64,000 bases of DNA from Sordaria brevicollis (GCA_033439795.1 JAUTDP010000018.1:186001-250000); one strand, 5' to 3'. Shown: positions 33,466 to 45,974, counted from the first letter of the stretch. Numbers and translations are program-made. Notes: generated from the letters alone by a model not told the origin.

Positions 33466-34832
33466 GGCCGTCGTGGCCGTTGTGGCCGTGTAGGCGATCG
33501 CTGGGTCTGATCTAGGTCTCGATCCAGGGCGTTTAGGTTTGGGATCCCGGATCCGCCCCCTAGTCTACAGCTTAGTTCCCGGCCTGGATCCAACTTCTGG
33601 GTCCTTTCGAACCCAACGGGGTGCTCTAGGTGCCAGATGTGTCCAACTTCTGCGTGTCAATACGGGCGGTGGGCCATGTGTACAGTACATGCGCCGATCG
33701 AGGAGTGGGCTACATGAACCTCATCGTGGAGCCAGGATTTCCTTGCCGTGTTGTTGGGAACTTCGACTTCGCTTGAATGGCTTAGTTCTTGGCTGTTGGG
33801 GCGGTGAGGGCCCCGTTGGTTTGGCTGTCTTTCACAATCTCGTCCGGAAGGGTGATGATGGAGTGGAATGTGAGCAAACCGTCATGCTCTCTTTCAGTTG
33901 TGTTGGTTCCCTTCCAGGTTTCTACGGCACAGCTTATGATGGCGGCCGCTCCCGGATGGTTTGGTTGTCAGGTACGACTTGGCTGGATATGTAGAGGTAT
34001 ATGTTGAGAGTGCAGTGGAGGGTGGCATGTGATGACCGTCATTGGATCGGATTGAAGGTGAATCCAGGAGACATTGATTAAGGAAAGGGATCCTTGTCAT
34101 CCGGACGTAAAAGGGTAAACGAACGGAAACTTCCATCAAATCGGCCTCTGAAATTAAAGATGCTCCTCCCCTTCGAACTTTGAGAGTCCCGGGCATCACT
34201 GCACCGAGAGAGACCCTGCCAGTTTCCGTCTTCTAATTCCAACTCTCTTTGTTAAAGATTGCTTATCTCTAAGCCGCTGTTTCTTAACAGTTGTCTTCAG
34301 TGAACGTATCGAGGCTATGCACGCACGAGCCATTTAATCCACTCTTAACAACTGTTGCTTCCTTATAAGGTGGGGTAATGCTAACGAACGGTTAACGAGA
34401 CGTCACTCACTGCCTTTTTGTGGGGAATGAACGGCACTTCCTGCCTGCACTGTTGTACGGTACACTGCATGCATTCCATAGTGTACGGCCACTGCAACCT
34501 TCAGTGAGTGAGGCGTACCTTACACATCGCGGGCGTTTTCGTGACCACGCAGCACAGCTTGTATCTGATATCCAACCCGGCACTCCTCCAAATCTTACCT
34601 TTCTCTTGGAATCAAGCGCAGAAATACACCTGATATTTAATCTTTTATTCTCATATAATCATCCTCCGACCCGTGCCACCAACCTTCGGACTCTGATCTC
34701 GCCACTTCCTACCATCTAGATGATGCACAGCTTCCCCTCACTTGAGCCTTGAATAAACGCCGTTCCGACCCGCTTCCCTTTGATACATTACTCTACACTA
34801 TCTCATCACACCAACACACAAGTCGAGATACC
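33466..34832. other. Divergent promoter region, STB6-like / RMD5
   Basis: Both neighbours start outward from here. Open frames at 33,539-34,007 and 34,420-34,719 have no recognisable domain. No gene is supported. Confidence 0.5.
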
Positions 34833-36282
34833 ATGGCGAACCCAGTAACAGCCATGGAGGCCCTTCAGAAGGAGCTGGACCGACTCAACCGAAGACCTGG
34901 TCTGTCCGCGACGGTGGACAAGGTCGACCAGATCATTGAAATGCTCATCGCGGCCAAAGATGAGATAGTCAAAAGTGGTAAGCTCATCGCCAACTCTTTG
35001 CTATGGCTGGCAGCGGCCGCTAATAGAAACCCCAGGCATGGACAAGTACGTAGCCAGTGCCTCAGTTACCAAACTTCAGAATCCCATCAAGGCCAAGTTT
35101 GAACAGATAAACGATGATCTGAAAGGCGTGGTGGCAACCCAGAGGAAGCTGGGCAAGTCGCTAGACAAGCACTTCCCCGTGAAGGACCTCCCATCAGAAC
35201 ACGACGCCATGGCCGACCAAGAGCCTTTGATAAATCGCGCCATTGCCATGCACCTGCTGCGCGAGGGTCAGTTCTCGGTAGCCTCAACCTTTATTGAAGA
35301 AACAGGAGACGCCGCAACGCTGGACCCTGTCAACACGGTAATCGAGGGTCAAGAAGATCAGGTTAGCGCCGATGACGAATATGACGACGAGCCCATGGAC
35401 GAAGACCGAGACAATGATGATGAAGATGACGAAGGAAACGATGAAGACGAATATATGAGCCCCCTCGAAGCTGTAACGGGTTCGGGCTTGCAACAACTCA
35501 AAACGCTCTCTTCCCTCCAATCCCACGAGCTCGAAGCAAAATTCTCCCAAATGTACAGCATTCTGCAAGACATAAAGTCTAGGAACCTTTTGTCAGCCAT
35601 CGAATGGGCCCGGAGCAACTCGGTCGAGCTCGAGGCACGCGGAAGCAATCTCGAGTTTGAGCTTAGCAAGCTGCAATACGTCTGGCTCTTCAAGGGCCCC
35701 TCCGTCAACGGCCTACCCGACGACGAACGCAACGGAACCGCAGGCGCCCTACTATATGCACAGCAGAACTTCTGGCGGTTTGGCAACCGCTACACCGGCG
35801 AGATCCAACAGCTCGCCAACGCGCAAATCTACGCCTGCAACCTTGCCGAGTCACCCTACCGGCACATCTTCTCGACCGAAACGGCGTTCGCGGACGTGGC
35901 GTCGTCCTTTACGCGCGAGTTCTGCAGCTTACTTGGTCTATCAGCCCAGTCACCGCTTTACATCGCCGTCACGGCCGGCGCGCTAGCTCTTCCACTCCTC
36001 ATTAAGTATCAGCAAGCGGCGCGTGCCAAGGGAACCGAATGGACGACGACTAACGAGCTGGCCTTTGAAACCCCTCTGCCTGAGAAGATGCTGTACCACT
36101 CCATCTTTGTCTGCCCCGTTTCCAAGGAGCAAACGACGGAACAAAACCCACCCATGATGATCCCTTGCGGACACGTGCTGGCCAAGGAGACACTGCAGCG
36201 ACTGCTAAAGGGTACGCGGTTCAAGTGCCCTTACTGCCCGGCCGAGGGACTCGAAAAGGATGCAAGACGCATCATGATCTAG
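34833..36282 (+). CDS. rmd5: GID/CTLH ubiquitin ligase RING subunit RMD5 (GID2)
   Basis: Two exons (34,833-34,977 and 35,036-36,282) give 463 residues. RMD5 is one of the two RING-type subunits of the GID ubiquitin ligase, which destroys gluconeogenic enzymes when glucose returns. Seen in order: an N-terminal helical part; a LisH motif near 112-140 ('INRAIAMHLLREGQFSVA'); an acidic stretch of about 30 Asp/Glu-rich residues; CTLH and CRA regions from about 215; and a degenerate RING near 400-455. The RING has 'CPVSKE', 'MMIPCGHVLAKETL' and 'FKCPYC'. It lacks the second metal ligand of a normal RING (Ser in place of Cys), as is usual for RMD5. Confidence 0.93.
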
Positions 36283-38663
36283 TGTGGTCATCACGTCGAT
36301 CTGTCCGTCACCCGGGAGGCGTGGCGGTGGTTCTCGGTGTTCCTGACCTGAAGGGCTTGAACACTATCGAGGGACGTCTGCTCGATCTTCACCTCTCTCC
36401 CGCTCATCGACTCCGCAAGGCATTGGCTTACTCGCGGGCTTACACGACGGATAAAAGTGGCGGATGAGTGCATACATATCCAGTATTCGCGAGAATCGAT
36501 GCGCAAGAGCGAATACATGGACAATGGCATGGACTATGGCATTAGAGAGGACATGGACAAAGACGAGGAAGATTCAACACAAAACAAACTTAGCGATTCC
36601 TTTCTGTTCTAAATGGGCTGGCGTTATGATCATTATTATTTTTTCTCTCCCTGCGCTCATTCCTTCTTTTCCATTGTATCATCTACATCGGATGAGGGGA
36701 TTTTGGAGTTCTTTTTCTTCTTCTTCCTTTTTCTTTAACACATACTCGAGGACAGCGAAGGAGGGTGCATAACGGGTTTGTTTTTCATTACGGACGCTAT
36801 TGACGAAGAATGGATCATGGATGGATGGATGGGGTCTACATAGAGGCAGGCATTTACACACACACGGGCTATCATCACGCATTTGTTTAACGCCTTTAGG
36901 ATTGAATAGCGATGGCTTGCCAAAGTACCTAGAGAAAGATATGAGGACGAGGCGCTACGGTACCTAGGTAGGATGGTATCAGATTAGGAGGGTATTTTAT
37001 GGCGATTACAAGGAAGCGAAACTGCGAAACTGGACTTGAAAGGATGGAATGAGAATGACGAGTATCATGATCCAAAGAAATCATAGCGGAAACATCGTTT
37101 CCAGTCGTGATGAGCAAGTGTCCGGCTCTTGTCTTTCTCTTCACTCATTCTTCTTATCCTTCTCGTCGACTATTCATCCACTCCATATGGTGTGTCATGT
37201 TACCAAAACGTGAAGCAGAGGCCTTGATAAATTTCCCGGGTCTATCACAAGTGGCATTGTGATGCATCATCCTATCTATTCAAGTACGACTGCATAAGAA
37301 CATTATTCTCTTGAGCCAAATTTTTATTCCCCCGTATCCTGTATCCTCCTGGAAACTCACTTGCTTAGTTGCTTATATCTGAACAAAACTGCGGTCGCCG
37401 TACCCATGAACTCGATGAGTTGGCAAACCACCTCTCTCTCCCGAGAAAAAGCACAAACATTTTTAGGTATTAACAATGAGGACTATCAAGAAGTAATACA
37501 TGGCATACATATACATGTATGTACCTGTCCACTCAATGAGTCAGTGAAGTTCCTAGGTACTTAAAAGTACCAGGGTGTATACTGCTCGTCGACTGTGCGT
37601 GCATTTTGCAGTACAGAGCAGGAACTTGCGCGCTGCAGACCTGGCTGTGATTTCCCCTGGCAGTGTACCTTTGTTCTGTTTCGGACGTTGTGGTCTTCAG
37701 GGTGTGTTATTTTAGGTTGTTTCTACGGTAGAACTAGTCTCCTGAATTTTGGTCTGAACAATCTGTCACTAGATGGTTACTCCTCAAGGCTAGAGGTCAA
37801 CCAAGATGAAGCACATATCTTCTGCTGAGCAACGGTGCGAAAACCGGGCTACTCAACCAGTCTTTCAATGGGTTACCTCGAGTATGCTTAAGAGCAGATA
37901 TAGCAAAGTGTGGATTTTTTTTGAGGTATCTTGAAATATGTATTTTGAAGTCTTGTGTCATTATGTTTGGAAAATACTTGAGAATCTACCTAGCCAACAA
38001 GATACCTACGTCATGAATCTTGCGTGCAAATCGGTGGTATATCCCAGAAATCATTTCCAAAGGGGATTATGAACATCCCGTCGCTCCTTGCTTCCTCATT
38101 ACCCTCTGAATGATGGAAGGACCAAGCAAATCGCACAACTCCTCTGGCTCATGTCCTTAGAAGCATTTGCAAAGAAAAGTTTAAGCACACCATTTCTCGG
38201 CTCGTATGAATAGGACATCGAAGAAAGGCGGGGAAACAGAGTTAAACAGTGAAAAAAAAAAGGGTGGGATGTGCGTTGTCCATCCCAGGTATCCGCCAAA
38301 ACAATAATAATATAATCCGTCCTCCAAGATATCGAAAAAGTCTCCCCCCCGGAAACACACTAAAGGAGCGTAGTTTCCCTCCACCCAACACAGTCCTCCA
38401 AAACTATGCGCATTCATACAAGCATGCCATATATGGTGATTTCCTCCACATCTTTGCCCTCCTTTGATCTGGTCGTAAAATGTCGTCAATTGGTGATTGT
38501 TCATGTCAGATAATCCGGCTCTGACGCAAACTCTCTATCGCCGTACGAGATAACGCATCTAGAAAATCTTTCCAGAATCCTCATCCAACTTTTTAATCTT
38601 CCGTTGTCGCGTCTCGCTCTCGTCTCGTTGTTTGTACTCCTTCTTCCTTCCCGCAGCAACCAC
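36283..38663. other. Convergent 3' region and intergenic DNA
   Basis: The 2.4 kb between two converging genes hold no frame with a recognisable domain. Open frames are 60-107 codons and overlap on both strands. I looked for tRNA and 5S rRNA internal motifs and found none. Confidence 0.5.
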
Positions 38664-39881
38664 TCAGTCAATCGTCATTCGCGTCTGTAGCTGGGGCTTC
38701 TGGTCGGTCATCTGGAAAGAGTTCATATCGTCCTTCTCTGGATCCCTGCCCCTGGGCTTGACCAAGTGTGTCTTGAGTCCGTTGCCGAAGTTCTTCATGC
38801 AGAGAAATGCGTTGGCAATGGTGATAAGGATCAGGAGGATGGTCATGACGGTGAAGGCGGTAAGGGAGCGCTTAATGGGCGTGTAATGGAAGCCGTGACT
38901 TTTCGAGTAGATGCGGACCAGCTTGAACAAGAAATAAGCAAGACCACCAAAGAAGAGCAGAATCACCGCGCACATGCCGACGCGGTTTTCGCGCTGCGTG
39001 AAGAAGGCGGCGCAGAGCAGAATGACAATGGTGACGGGAATCGCGGCAGCGGTAAGGCCGAGTTCGATGTCTGTCTTGCCGGTTACAACGACCAGGAACT
39101 GGATTGTAAATCCAAGGAAGAAGAAGAAATCAAACTTTAGCAACGCAATAAAAATCTGCCGCTCGAGTGTTAGCCATCATGGTTGAGATCTTGAAAGGAT
39201 AGAAAACGGCACGAACCTGATAGTGAAGAAATCGCCTCTTCATTTGCACATCGGCACCAATCTGCTTCAAGATATCCCACGCAAACTCTTGATAAAGCTT
39301 CCAGGCGCACACGCTCATAGCAGCAGTGACGACGCCGATGACAGGAGGTATGGTAAAAAGGAAGGGCGAGCAGGCGGCCCATAGTTTTTCATGATCCGCA
39401 TCACTCCGGTTAAAGCCAACATTTCTTAGCTTTCCAATCGACCTGTCAATCTGGTCAATCTGAAGAATGGTATAGATGAAGAGAGCTAGGTTCGCGATGC
39501 AAAGTCCGATGATCTGAATGGTGTTCTTCCGACGCAAGGCATCCCACGTGAGGAAGAGGACGTAGAGGAAACCGAAAATGAAGAGAGCCAGGAACGTTGG
39601 TATCGTCATGTACTGCGCATCCCAGTCTTCGTTTGTGCCGGTCTTGAAGCCACTGTCCTCCATGCTTTGTTGGAATTTGCCGAAGATATATCTGTTGCCA
39701 GTTAATTTTTCTTTCCCGAGCACGGCTTTACCGACCAGATGCAATAAACAGCTACTTACGATTCAAACGTCACGCCAATGATGGCCTGTATGGCGACAAT
39801 GGCGAAAAAGAACTTTGCCCATCGGGATTCGATAAAATCAAGGGCGCCCTTCTTGGGGCGTGAAGGGACGTTCGACGCCAT
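38664..39881 (-). CDS. Multi-pass membrane protein, UPF0658 Golgi-type
   Basis: Three exons (39,881-39,760, 39,691-39,217 and 39,155-38,664) give 362 residues. The phases agree at both joins, and the donors are GTAAGT and GTTCGT. About seven hydrophobic segments are visible, among them 'WAKFFFAIVAIQAIIGV', 'IPTFLALFIFGFLYVLFL', 'FDFFFFLGFTIQFLVVV' and 'MCAVILLFFGGLAYFLF'. The overall pattern matches fungal UPF0658 proteins, located in the Golgi in fission yeast; no biochemical role is known. The start is the first ATG of the frame; the frame stays open upstream to 40,137 but has no ATG. The gene converges with RMD5. Confidence 0.78.
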
Positions 39882-40568
39882 GAAGCTATCGCGGAATTGA
39901 GCTGCGTTGTCTGATCCGTCGAAACTGAGAATCGGATGCGAGCCGGCCAAATAGGACCGGCGAATTTCTAGGCGGCTAGCCAGGACGGCGGATGTAACGA
40001 CTCCCCGTGCAGGAGCCGGACGGCGTGAACCTAAAATCCGAGGAGGGTTGTTGGAATGCGAACGTGGAGTAGACGGTGTTGTTGTGTGTTGTTGAAGACA
40101 AGAGGGGTGTTTTCGAGTATCGTCGGGGACGGTTCAGTGGAGAAGGGCCAAATCTCGGGTCTCTTGGTCGTCGACACACGTTGACGGGACAAATATTGCG
40201 GAGGGTCGGCGACGATGATGCGACAGGCGGGCGCGCCTCGGCGGGTGATGTTCAGGGCGAGACGATTCAATAAGCGAATGAAAAGACGCAGATGTCGACA
40301 ACTCTGATGGGTTGCCGTCACTTTGTCAGGGGAATCGTGCTTCGCAGGCTGGAGGCCGTTGCCGTCCTGAAACACGAAGAGGAGTTGAGTTGTGTTCGAG
40401 GGTGACAGGGAGTTCGTTTCCAACACACGCTTGAGGTTTCCTTTTCCAAGGGCGGATTCTCCCGTAGGGGTTGGTTTAAGGCCGAGCTATACCCAACCAG
40501 GCGACGTGCGAGGCCAGCGTGGTAGGGGGCCTTGGGGGATATGCTAAGCAGCAAGGGCCAAGGGGGGT
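39882..40568 (-). promoter_or_regulatory. Long 5' leader region without any ATG
   Basis: On the minus strand not one ATG occurs in any frame for 687 nt upstream of the start of the UPF0658-type gene; chance would give about ten. The frame of the gene itself stays open for a further 84 codons, up to a TGA at 40,136-40,134. This suggests a long leader cleared of upstream starts. An upstream exon ending in a TTTTAG acceptor near 40,033, or a non-AUG start, are alternatives. Confidence 0.5.
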
Positions 40569-42407
40569 CATCAGCCGGGCCGGCGGGATTGTCGAGTCGA
40601 GACGGTTGAGCTGGCGCGGCGGGTGAAAATCAGAATCTCCCGTTGAGCGCGAAATGGAGGTGATTGATGTTTCGATCAGTCTCGTGGATACGATTTTGAC
40701 TGGTAGGGAACGGTTGGTTATTGTACGTGTAGGTAGACACAGTCGGCGGGTAGGCAAGGAGATCCGCGTGACGAGGAAAGAAATGGAGAAAACGAGAGAC
40801 TAGAAATCGATCAAAGAGGAGAAACGAGTGACTAGGTGTAGGGTAGGATGGCGGATATTATTGTACCGAGTTTGGAATGGCTGGCATTCGCGAGGTGTGT
40901 GAAGTGGTGTGTACCTTAGGACTTTTGCTGTCCTTGGAGAAAAAGGCTAGAGGCAGAAATCCGGGGTCTCGTTCTTTTCGCCCGCAGTGCATGCAGCCCA
41001 CAAGGGTTGGTGGACACCCGAGGGACGCACCCACTGTACCCGTGTGGGAACAGTGCCAGACAGCCCCCACTTGACACCACTGCAAATTGTGCCAGGAACC
41101 GATGGGTAAGAGCCAAGCAGATCCAGCCAGCCAGGAGAATGTCTTTCTCAATCACAACGACGGGAAAGAGCGACCTCACGAGAAGCCGAGAAGAGAGACA
41201 GGGGCTTCTTTCTTTCCATCCATCCATTCCTTCCTACTTTCTTTGTCGTTCAGTGGACACTGCAAGAGCGGTGTTTGGCAAATCTGATCAACACCTTCCT
41301 TACACTAGCGTCCGCGGCGCATCCACCTCCTGCAGTGTTGGAACAAAGTCTCAAGGGAAATGCACATCAGCCTCTCGGCGAGGGAAGCCTGGGAAGGTAC
41401 AAAGTAAAAAGCAAGAATCACGGCAGGAACACAACGCAATTCCCCAAGAATGCCTCAGCTGCGCTCGGGGCAGTGCCTTGCCAAGCCCGGTCTGAGCCGG
41501 GGTTAATTTCGTTAAGGGCTCGCTGGAAAGCTTGCTGTATCCGCTAACACGGGATACAAGGAAACCATGCTTGACAGGCCCGATCTGCCTACTGGGCTGG
41601 CAACGGCTGGCTCTTTCCGTCTTGCAAAAAGGAAACAATGTGCCGCTTTTACACATGCTTGATGCGGCGTGTCTTTGGTTTCACAAACCTCAAAATGGGC
41701 GGCCTTCGAGCCATGAAGCATGCTGTACTTCCCTTGAGCCATGTTAACAGTGACAAGATACGAAGCAGCTCGCTTAGCGATTTGAGTTTGTGCAAGATGA
41801 AGTGTCGGTGGCGTGCAACACCTCGAAATGCCTAGAGCTCAGCTGAGATCTAGAACATCATCCATCTCGGAGCATGAGAATAGTTTCCATTAAAATCATC
41901 TTCGATCTCACAAAAGTTGAACCTTAAGCAGGCCGTGGTAAAGCGTGATAGACATTGGGTGTTCAAAGAGCCCGAGATGCTTTACCCAGCCTCTCCCTGT
42001 CTCGCAGAGTAACATTAGGATTCCAGCCCCTAAACCGAGCAACAAAGAGAAAGTCAAGGCTCCACCAAATTCCATCCCCTTTTTTTAACCTTTTTTTCTT
42101 GAGAGTTGCTGAGCCACATGTGTCCCACACCTTTCATGCAGCCCGATGACGATGAAGTGCAGCAAGCCAGCAACTGAACCAGCCTTCTCCCCGCCCTACG
42201 ACTAGTAGCTACCCGTCAATTCGTTCGCGGCTCCATCAAGATACTATTTTTGATGTCAATGTTGCTTTTGCTCGATGACGGTCGTTGAATCGGGAAAGTG
42301 TTGGATGATCTTTGGCATCTTGGTCGCACATCCAAACTTCAAAACCCCTTCTTTCTTAGTCAAGGTTGAATTGGCAACGGGAACTGCCATAGGTCCATAG
42401 CCGCATA
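40569..42407. other. Intergenic region left of the transposon relic
   Basis: Normal composition. Open frames of 60-162 codons overlap on both strands with no recognised domain. No gene is supported. The right end is the TA dinucleotide at 42,406-42,407 next to the inverted repeat. Confidence 0.5.
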
Positions 42408-42457
42408 CCGTATAATTTCGGGGGATCCGGATTCCAGGTCAGACCGATACAGACCGC
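42408..42457 (+). repeat. Left terminal inverted repeat
   Basis: It begins CCGTATAATTTCGGGGGATC and matches the reverse complement of 46,264-46,318. The right copy has two extra bases (CC after CCGTATA in this reading) and one transition in the core. Confidence 0.75.
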
Positions 42458-43157
42458 CACCAGATGGAATAGGGTGCCAATTTCTGCCCGCTGCACCAGC
42501 GAAATGCCGCTTTCTATCATATAAATACTAGCTAAAACAACTACAACAACATATTCTTATCCGGAGCCCTATAAAAAGGCCTATTATTGAACTTTAGCGT
42601 TCCTCTTTACCCTCTATAACTATACCCTATCCTTATTCCCTATTGCACCAATTATATAACCGAATCCCAATAATCCAATTATAGCTACAACTAAATAAAA
42701 ATTAATCTTTAGAGATATCGATCTCGTATATAAGTAAATAAATTACTAATATTTTATCTATTTTATTTACTAAGTAACTTATTACCAAATATAATAAATA
42801 ACTACCTAAATGCCTAATAATTTATTAAAAGCACTAAATACGTCGTCGTACCGCGAATACCCTCATCCCCCAACGTACTAGAAGGTTTAAGCCTTATCAA
42901 TAAAGACTAAATCCACTATAATTAAGTTCGTAACAAAAGCCGTCATAAAATCGAATTAGAGGTTAAACTTAAAGGTATTGAAATCTTATATTACGTAACA
43001 GAATTTAACGAGGGCTGCCGCCCCCGTACCCCCGCAAAATTTGCCTTCGGCAAATTTTATGAAGGCAAATTTTATACAGGTGGGCAGAAATTTACTTGAA
43101 GCGGAGCTTAATATTTACTTCCTCTATTTTTTTTTTATTATATTTTTAATACTTTTC

Positions 43158-43210
43158 TTATATTATTATTATTATTATAAGAGTTATTTTTATTATTATT
43201 ATTATTATTA

Positions 43211-43265
<55 letters not shown>

Positions 43266-43282
43266 CATTATTATTATAATTA
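43158..43282. repeat. (ATT)n microsatellite
   Basis: About 120 bases of mostly perfect ATT units, interrupted by a few ATC units and a short break near 43,178-43,190. The open frames it creates (poly-Tyr on plus, poly-Asn on minus) are artefacts of the repeat. Confidence 0.9.
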
Positions 43283-43300
43283 TAATTATCTACCCCTCCG

Positions 43301-43325
43301 CCCCCCCCCCCCCCCCCCCCCCCCC
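43301..43325. repeat. Poly-C tract of 25 bases
   Basis: Twenty-five cytosines follow CCCCTCCG and precede GGCGGCC. A homopolymer of this length is rare in this window and its exact length is prone to sequencing error. Confidence 0.85.
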
Positions 43326-44059
43326 GGCGGCCAAATTTATTTCGATTTTTTTTAAAGTGCCGGGTAGGCGAGAAGGTTTGGGGACTTAGCGAAATTTTTC
43401 GAGAATTTTCCTTCCAAATTCCATCCGTCGGTTTTTTTTGTTCAAAGTCGTTTTTCTCGGCCGGCAAGCTAGCTACGGTCACGTGAGTGGTACCATTATA
43501 CTCGTCTCGGCTTACTCATCATTTTGGTACCCACTTTGTCTTGATAGGACCCACTTTCGAATGCCAAGCCTTAAGCGAGGCGCTAAACGCTAAGCGAGCT
43601 TGGCGAACAGGGATGGAGAGTCTAATTCAGCCAATTCCAACTCGAGAATTTTTTTCCAGCCAATTGCAGGTCGCGAAATCGCGGGTAAACTTCGGGAAGA
43701 TTTACAGGGATTATTGCAGGGGGTCACGGTATTATAGAAGAAGACTCCGCTCAACGCGTTTCGTGTTTTTCAACACTTCTCTATGTTGAAGCTCCGCTTC
43801 AAATAAATACTAATATAAATAGGATAATAAACTCCAGAAAATTCGTTAGTAGCAAGAAGCTAAAGGAACAGCGTATATTTACATTAATATTATTAAATAG
43901 AATAAAGGAAATTCTAATAATAAAGAGGATAGGGATAACGAACTTTAATAACGTTATTATTTAATAATATTAATAATAATACAAAATCATTACCATAGCT
44001 ATTATTCATATTGTAATTATCCTTCTCCTCCCTCTTATTACTATTATTATTATTATTCA

Positions 44060-45100
44060 TTGTACCGTTTTTCATTATTAATTTTCAAACGCTCGATAAA
44101 CACTTATTTATTTTTTCCAATCTTAATAAAACCTCACTTAACCAATATATTAAATAATTATTTAACTTTAAAGCGATCGTAGCCTCCCCTAACTAACTTA
44201 GAATTATAAACGAAACTATCTTCAAATTTAAAAATAGCTTCAAAATCGTTTATCCCTATAATTATATCAAGAGCTTACTCCCAATTAATCCAATTAATAT
44301 TATCCTTATTAATATTTTTAATATTAATAAAATAATTTTCTAAGCCGTTTAGAAGTATAGAAATACTTATATCTTTAAATACCTTTTTAACCAATTCTTA
44401 TTTTTAATTCTTAATAATTACGCAAATTCGAAAAATAACGTAAATAATTATAATCCTCTTATCGGAAATAAACTAAGCTTTTTAAAAGTATTCTCTCTCC
44501 TAAATCTTTTCGTAGAGCTACGTTTCCTCTTTAAGCAATTTCTTAAATAGCGTATTAATTAAAGTATTAAAAAGTTGGAATAAACTAATTAAACTATTAG
44601 GAATTATCGCGGGTATTACTTTATATAATATCCCCTCCTTCAATTTATTACAAATTCGAATAGTATTATATAATAACGCTACATCTATAACTAATAAGAG
44701 CTCTTATCTTATCTCCTTAATAACGGGCGCTAACCTCTTATCTAACTAACTAAATAAGAATTCCTTATTTTAATACGCTATTTTATTAAATTTAACGTCA
44801 ATATCTTAAATATAATAAGGTTATTCGTCTTCTAAAACGGTGCCTTCTCTATAGAAAATAATAGTAAGGTTAATACGCTATACTCTATTAACAAAAATAT
44901 AAAGAATTAAAATAACTTAGTATTTACCCTATCTACTTCGATTAATCTTTCCTAAAACGGTCTTACTTCCTTTAAAAATATATATATAACCTTCGAAATA
45001 TTCGAACGGGAAAGGGATTTTATCGAAATTTATAATACAATTAAGAAAAAACCTAATCGGTATACCAAATATTATTAATTAGACATTACGCTTAATAAAC
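44060..45100 (-). pseudogene. Pogo/Tigger-like DDE transposase relic
   Basis: Reading the minus strand through its stops gives the conserved order of a fungal DDE transposase. It starts with 'INFDKIPFPFEYFEGY' (first Asp codon at 45,022-45,024) and 'FKGSKTV', then 'FYREGTVLEDE' and 'VKFNKIAY'. Next comes 'LLLVIDVALLYNT' (second Asp codon at 44,683-44,685), then 'IIPNSLISLFQLFNTLIN', 'ISDKRIIIIYVIF', and a C-terminal part ending near 'LKINNEKRYNE'. The third acidic position, in the segment that usually reads QPLD, here reads Asn. Stops lie mainly where Gln, Arg or Trp would be expected. This fits G-to-A and C-to-T change by RIP. The N-terminal DNA-binding part upstream of 45,100 is too damaged to delimit. 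Confidence 0.68.
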
Positions 45101-45974
45101 CTATAGGTTAAAAATATTAACCTCTAAATCATTAACGAATTTCTTCAAGCCTCCTCCAAATTTCTTCAAGCTAAAAATAAATAAAAGCGAAAAGAAAATA
45201 AAAAAGACGAAAAGAGGGAAAGGCCGGATAGATTATTATATAAATATATAAACGTACCTTAAAAAACAATTTACTTTAGCAAGCAATTCAATAAGTAATC
45301 GTTATACTTAATATATAATCCTTCTATTCGTAATATCGTAATATTTATAAAAGTTAATAAACTAACTACAAAAGAAGGTAAAATCTTATAAACGTACTAT
45401 TTCCAGATAAAACCGCTCGTATAACCGTATAAATTCGCGGCGAAACTATACTAATATAATTTATTCGTTCCTTAACCGTATTTCCCAAAATAATTCGTAT
45501 AATATATACTCGAATTTTAACTATAAGGGGATACCATTCTAAAGAGGGTTAAAAACAATATATTCGCAATTATACTACCAATCCCCAATAATTGAACGCA
45601 ATACCAAGAAATATTAAATAACCTTATTGTAATAAATATCGTAATAACTAAATATATAATATATATCATTAATACTATTTCGTCGGCGGACCCCGCGGCC
45701 AACGCGCCGTAACGCTTCGATCTTCGTTTATACTAAATAATTAAAGACCTATTATTACGGTCTTCGTTAATATTAATTCTATTTACTATATAGAAATACG
45801 TACCTAACGCTTAAATTTATTAAAGTAATAGTATTTAACCCGCTTAATTAGTTTTTTATAATACGATTTAATAACCTTACCGTTAATATATTACGGGCGC
45901 CGCCCTAATCGTTTTTTTACCCGCTTAAAATTTAAAAATATAAATAGTAGGGGTTTTAGAAGTAATTACAATTG

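Larger units (their letters stand above)
43005..43810. mobile_element. Younger, un-RIPped insert nested in the transposon relic
   Basis: Inside AT-rich sequence this island has balanced composition at both ends. It starts with GGGCTGCCGCCCCCGTACCC and a perfect hairpin (43,036-43,045 with 43,049-43,058, loop TTC), followed by a third partial copy. A 14-base sequence, TTGAAGCGGAGCTT, at 43,096-43,109 returns inverted at 43,789-43,802. Between these lie an (ATT)n run, a 25-base poly-C and several palindromes, including a pair around GCCAAG/CTTGGC at 43,563-43,605. It encodes no recognisable protein. A non-autonomous (MITE-like or foldback) insertion after RIP is the best reading; exact ends are uncertain. 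Confidence 0.5.

Noticed and set aside
36283..38663. Possible 5S rRNA or extra tRNA genes in the long intergenic region
   Set aside because: I looked for RNA polymerase III internal boxes and paired stems and found none that fit.
40031..40426. Open frame of 131 codons upstream of the UPF0658-type gene
   Set aside because: It starts with a non-ATG codon, since no ATG exists in this stretch; it is best seen as leader sequence.
43041..43482. Poly-Tyr and poly-Asn open frames
   Set aside because: They are translations of the (ATT)n run and the poly-C tract, not genes.
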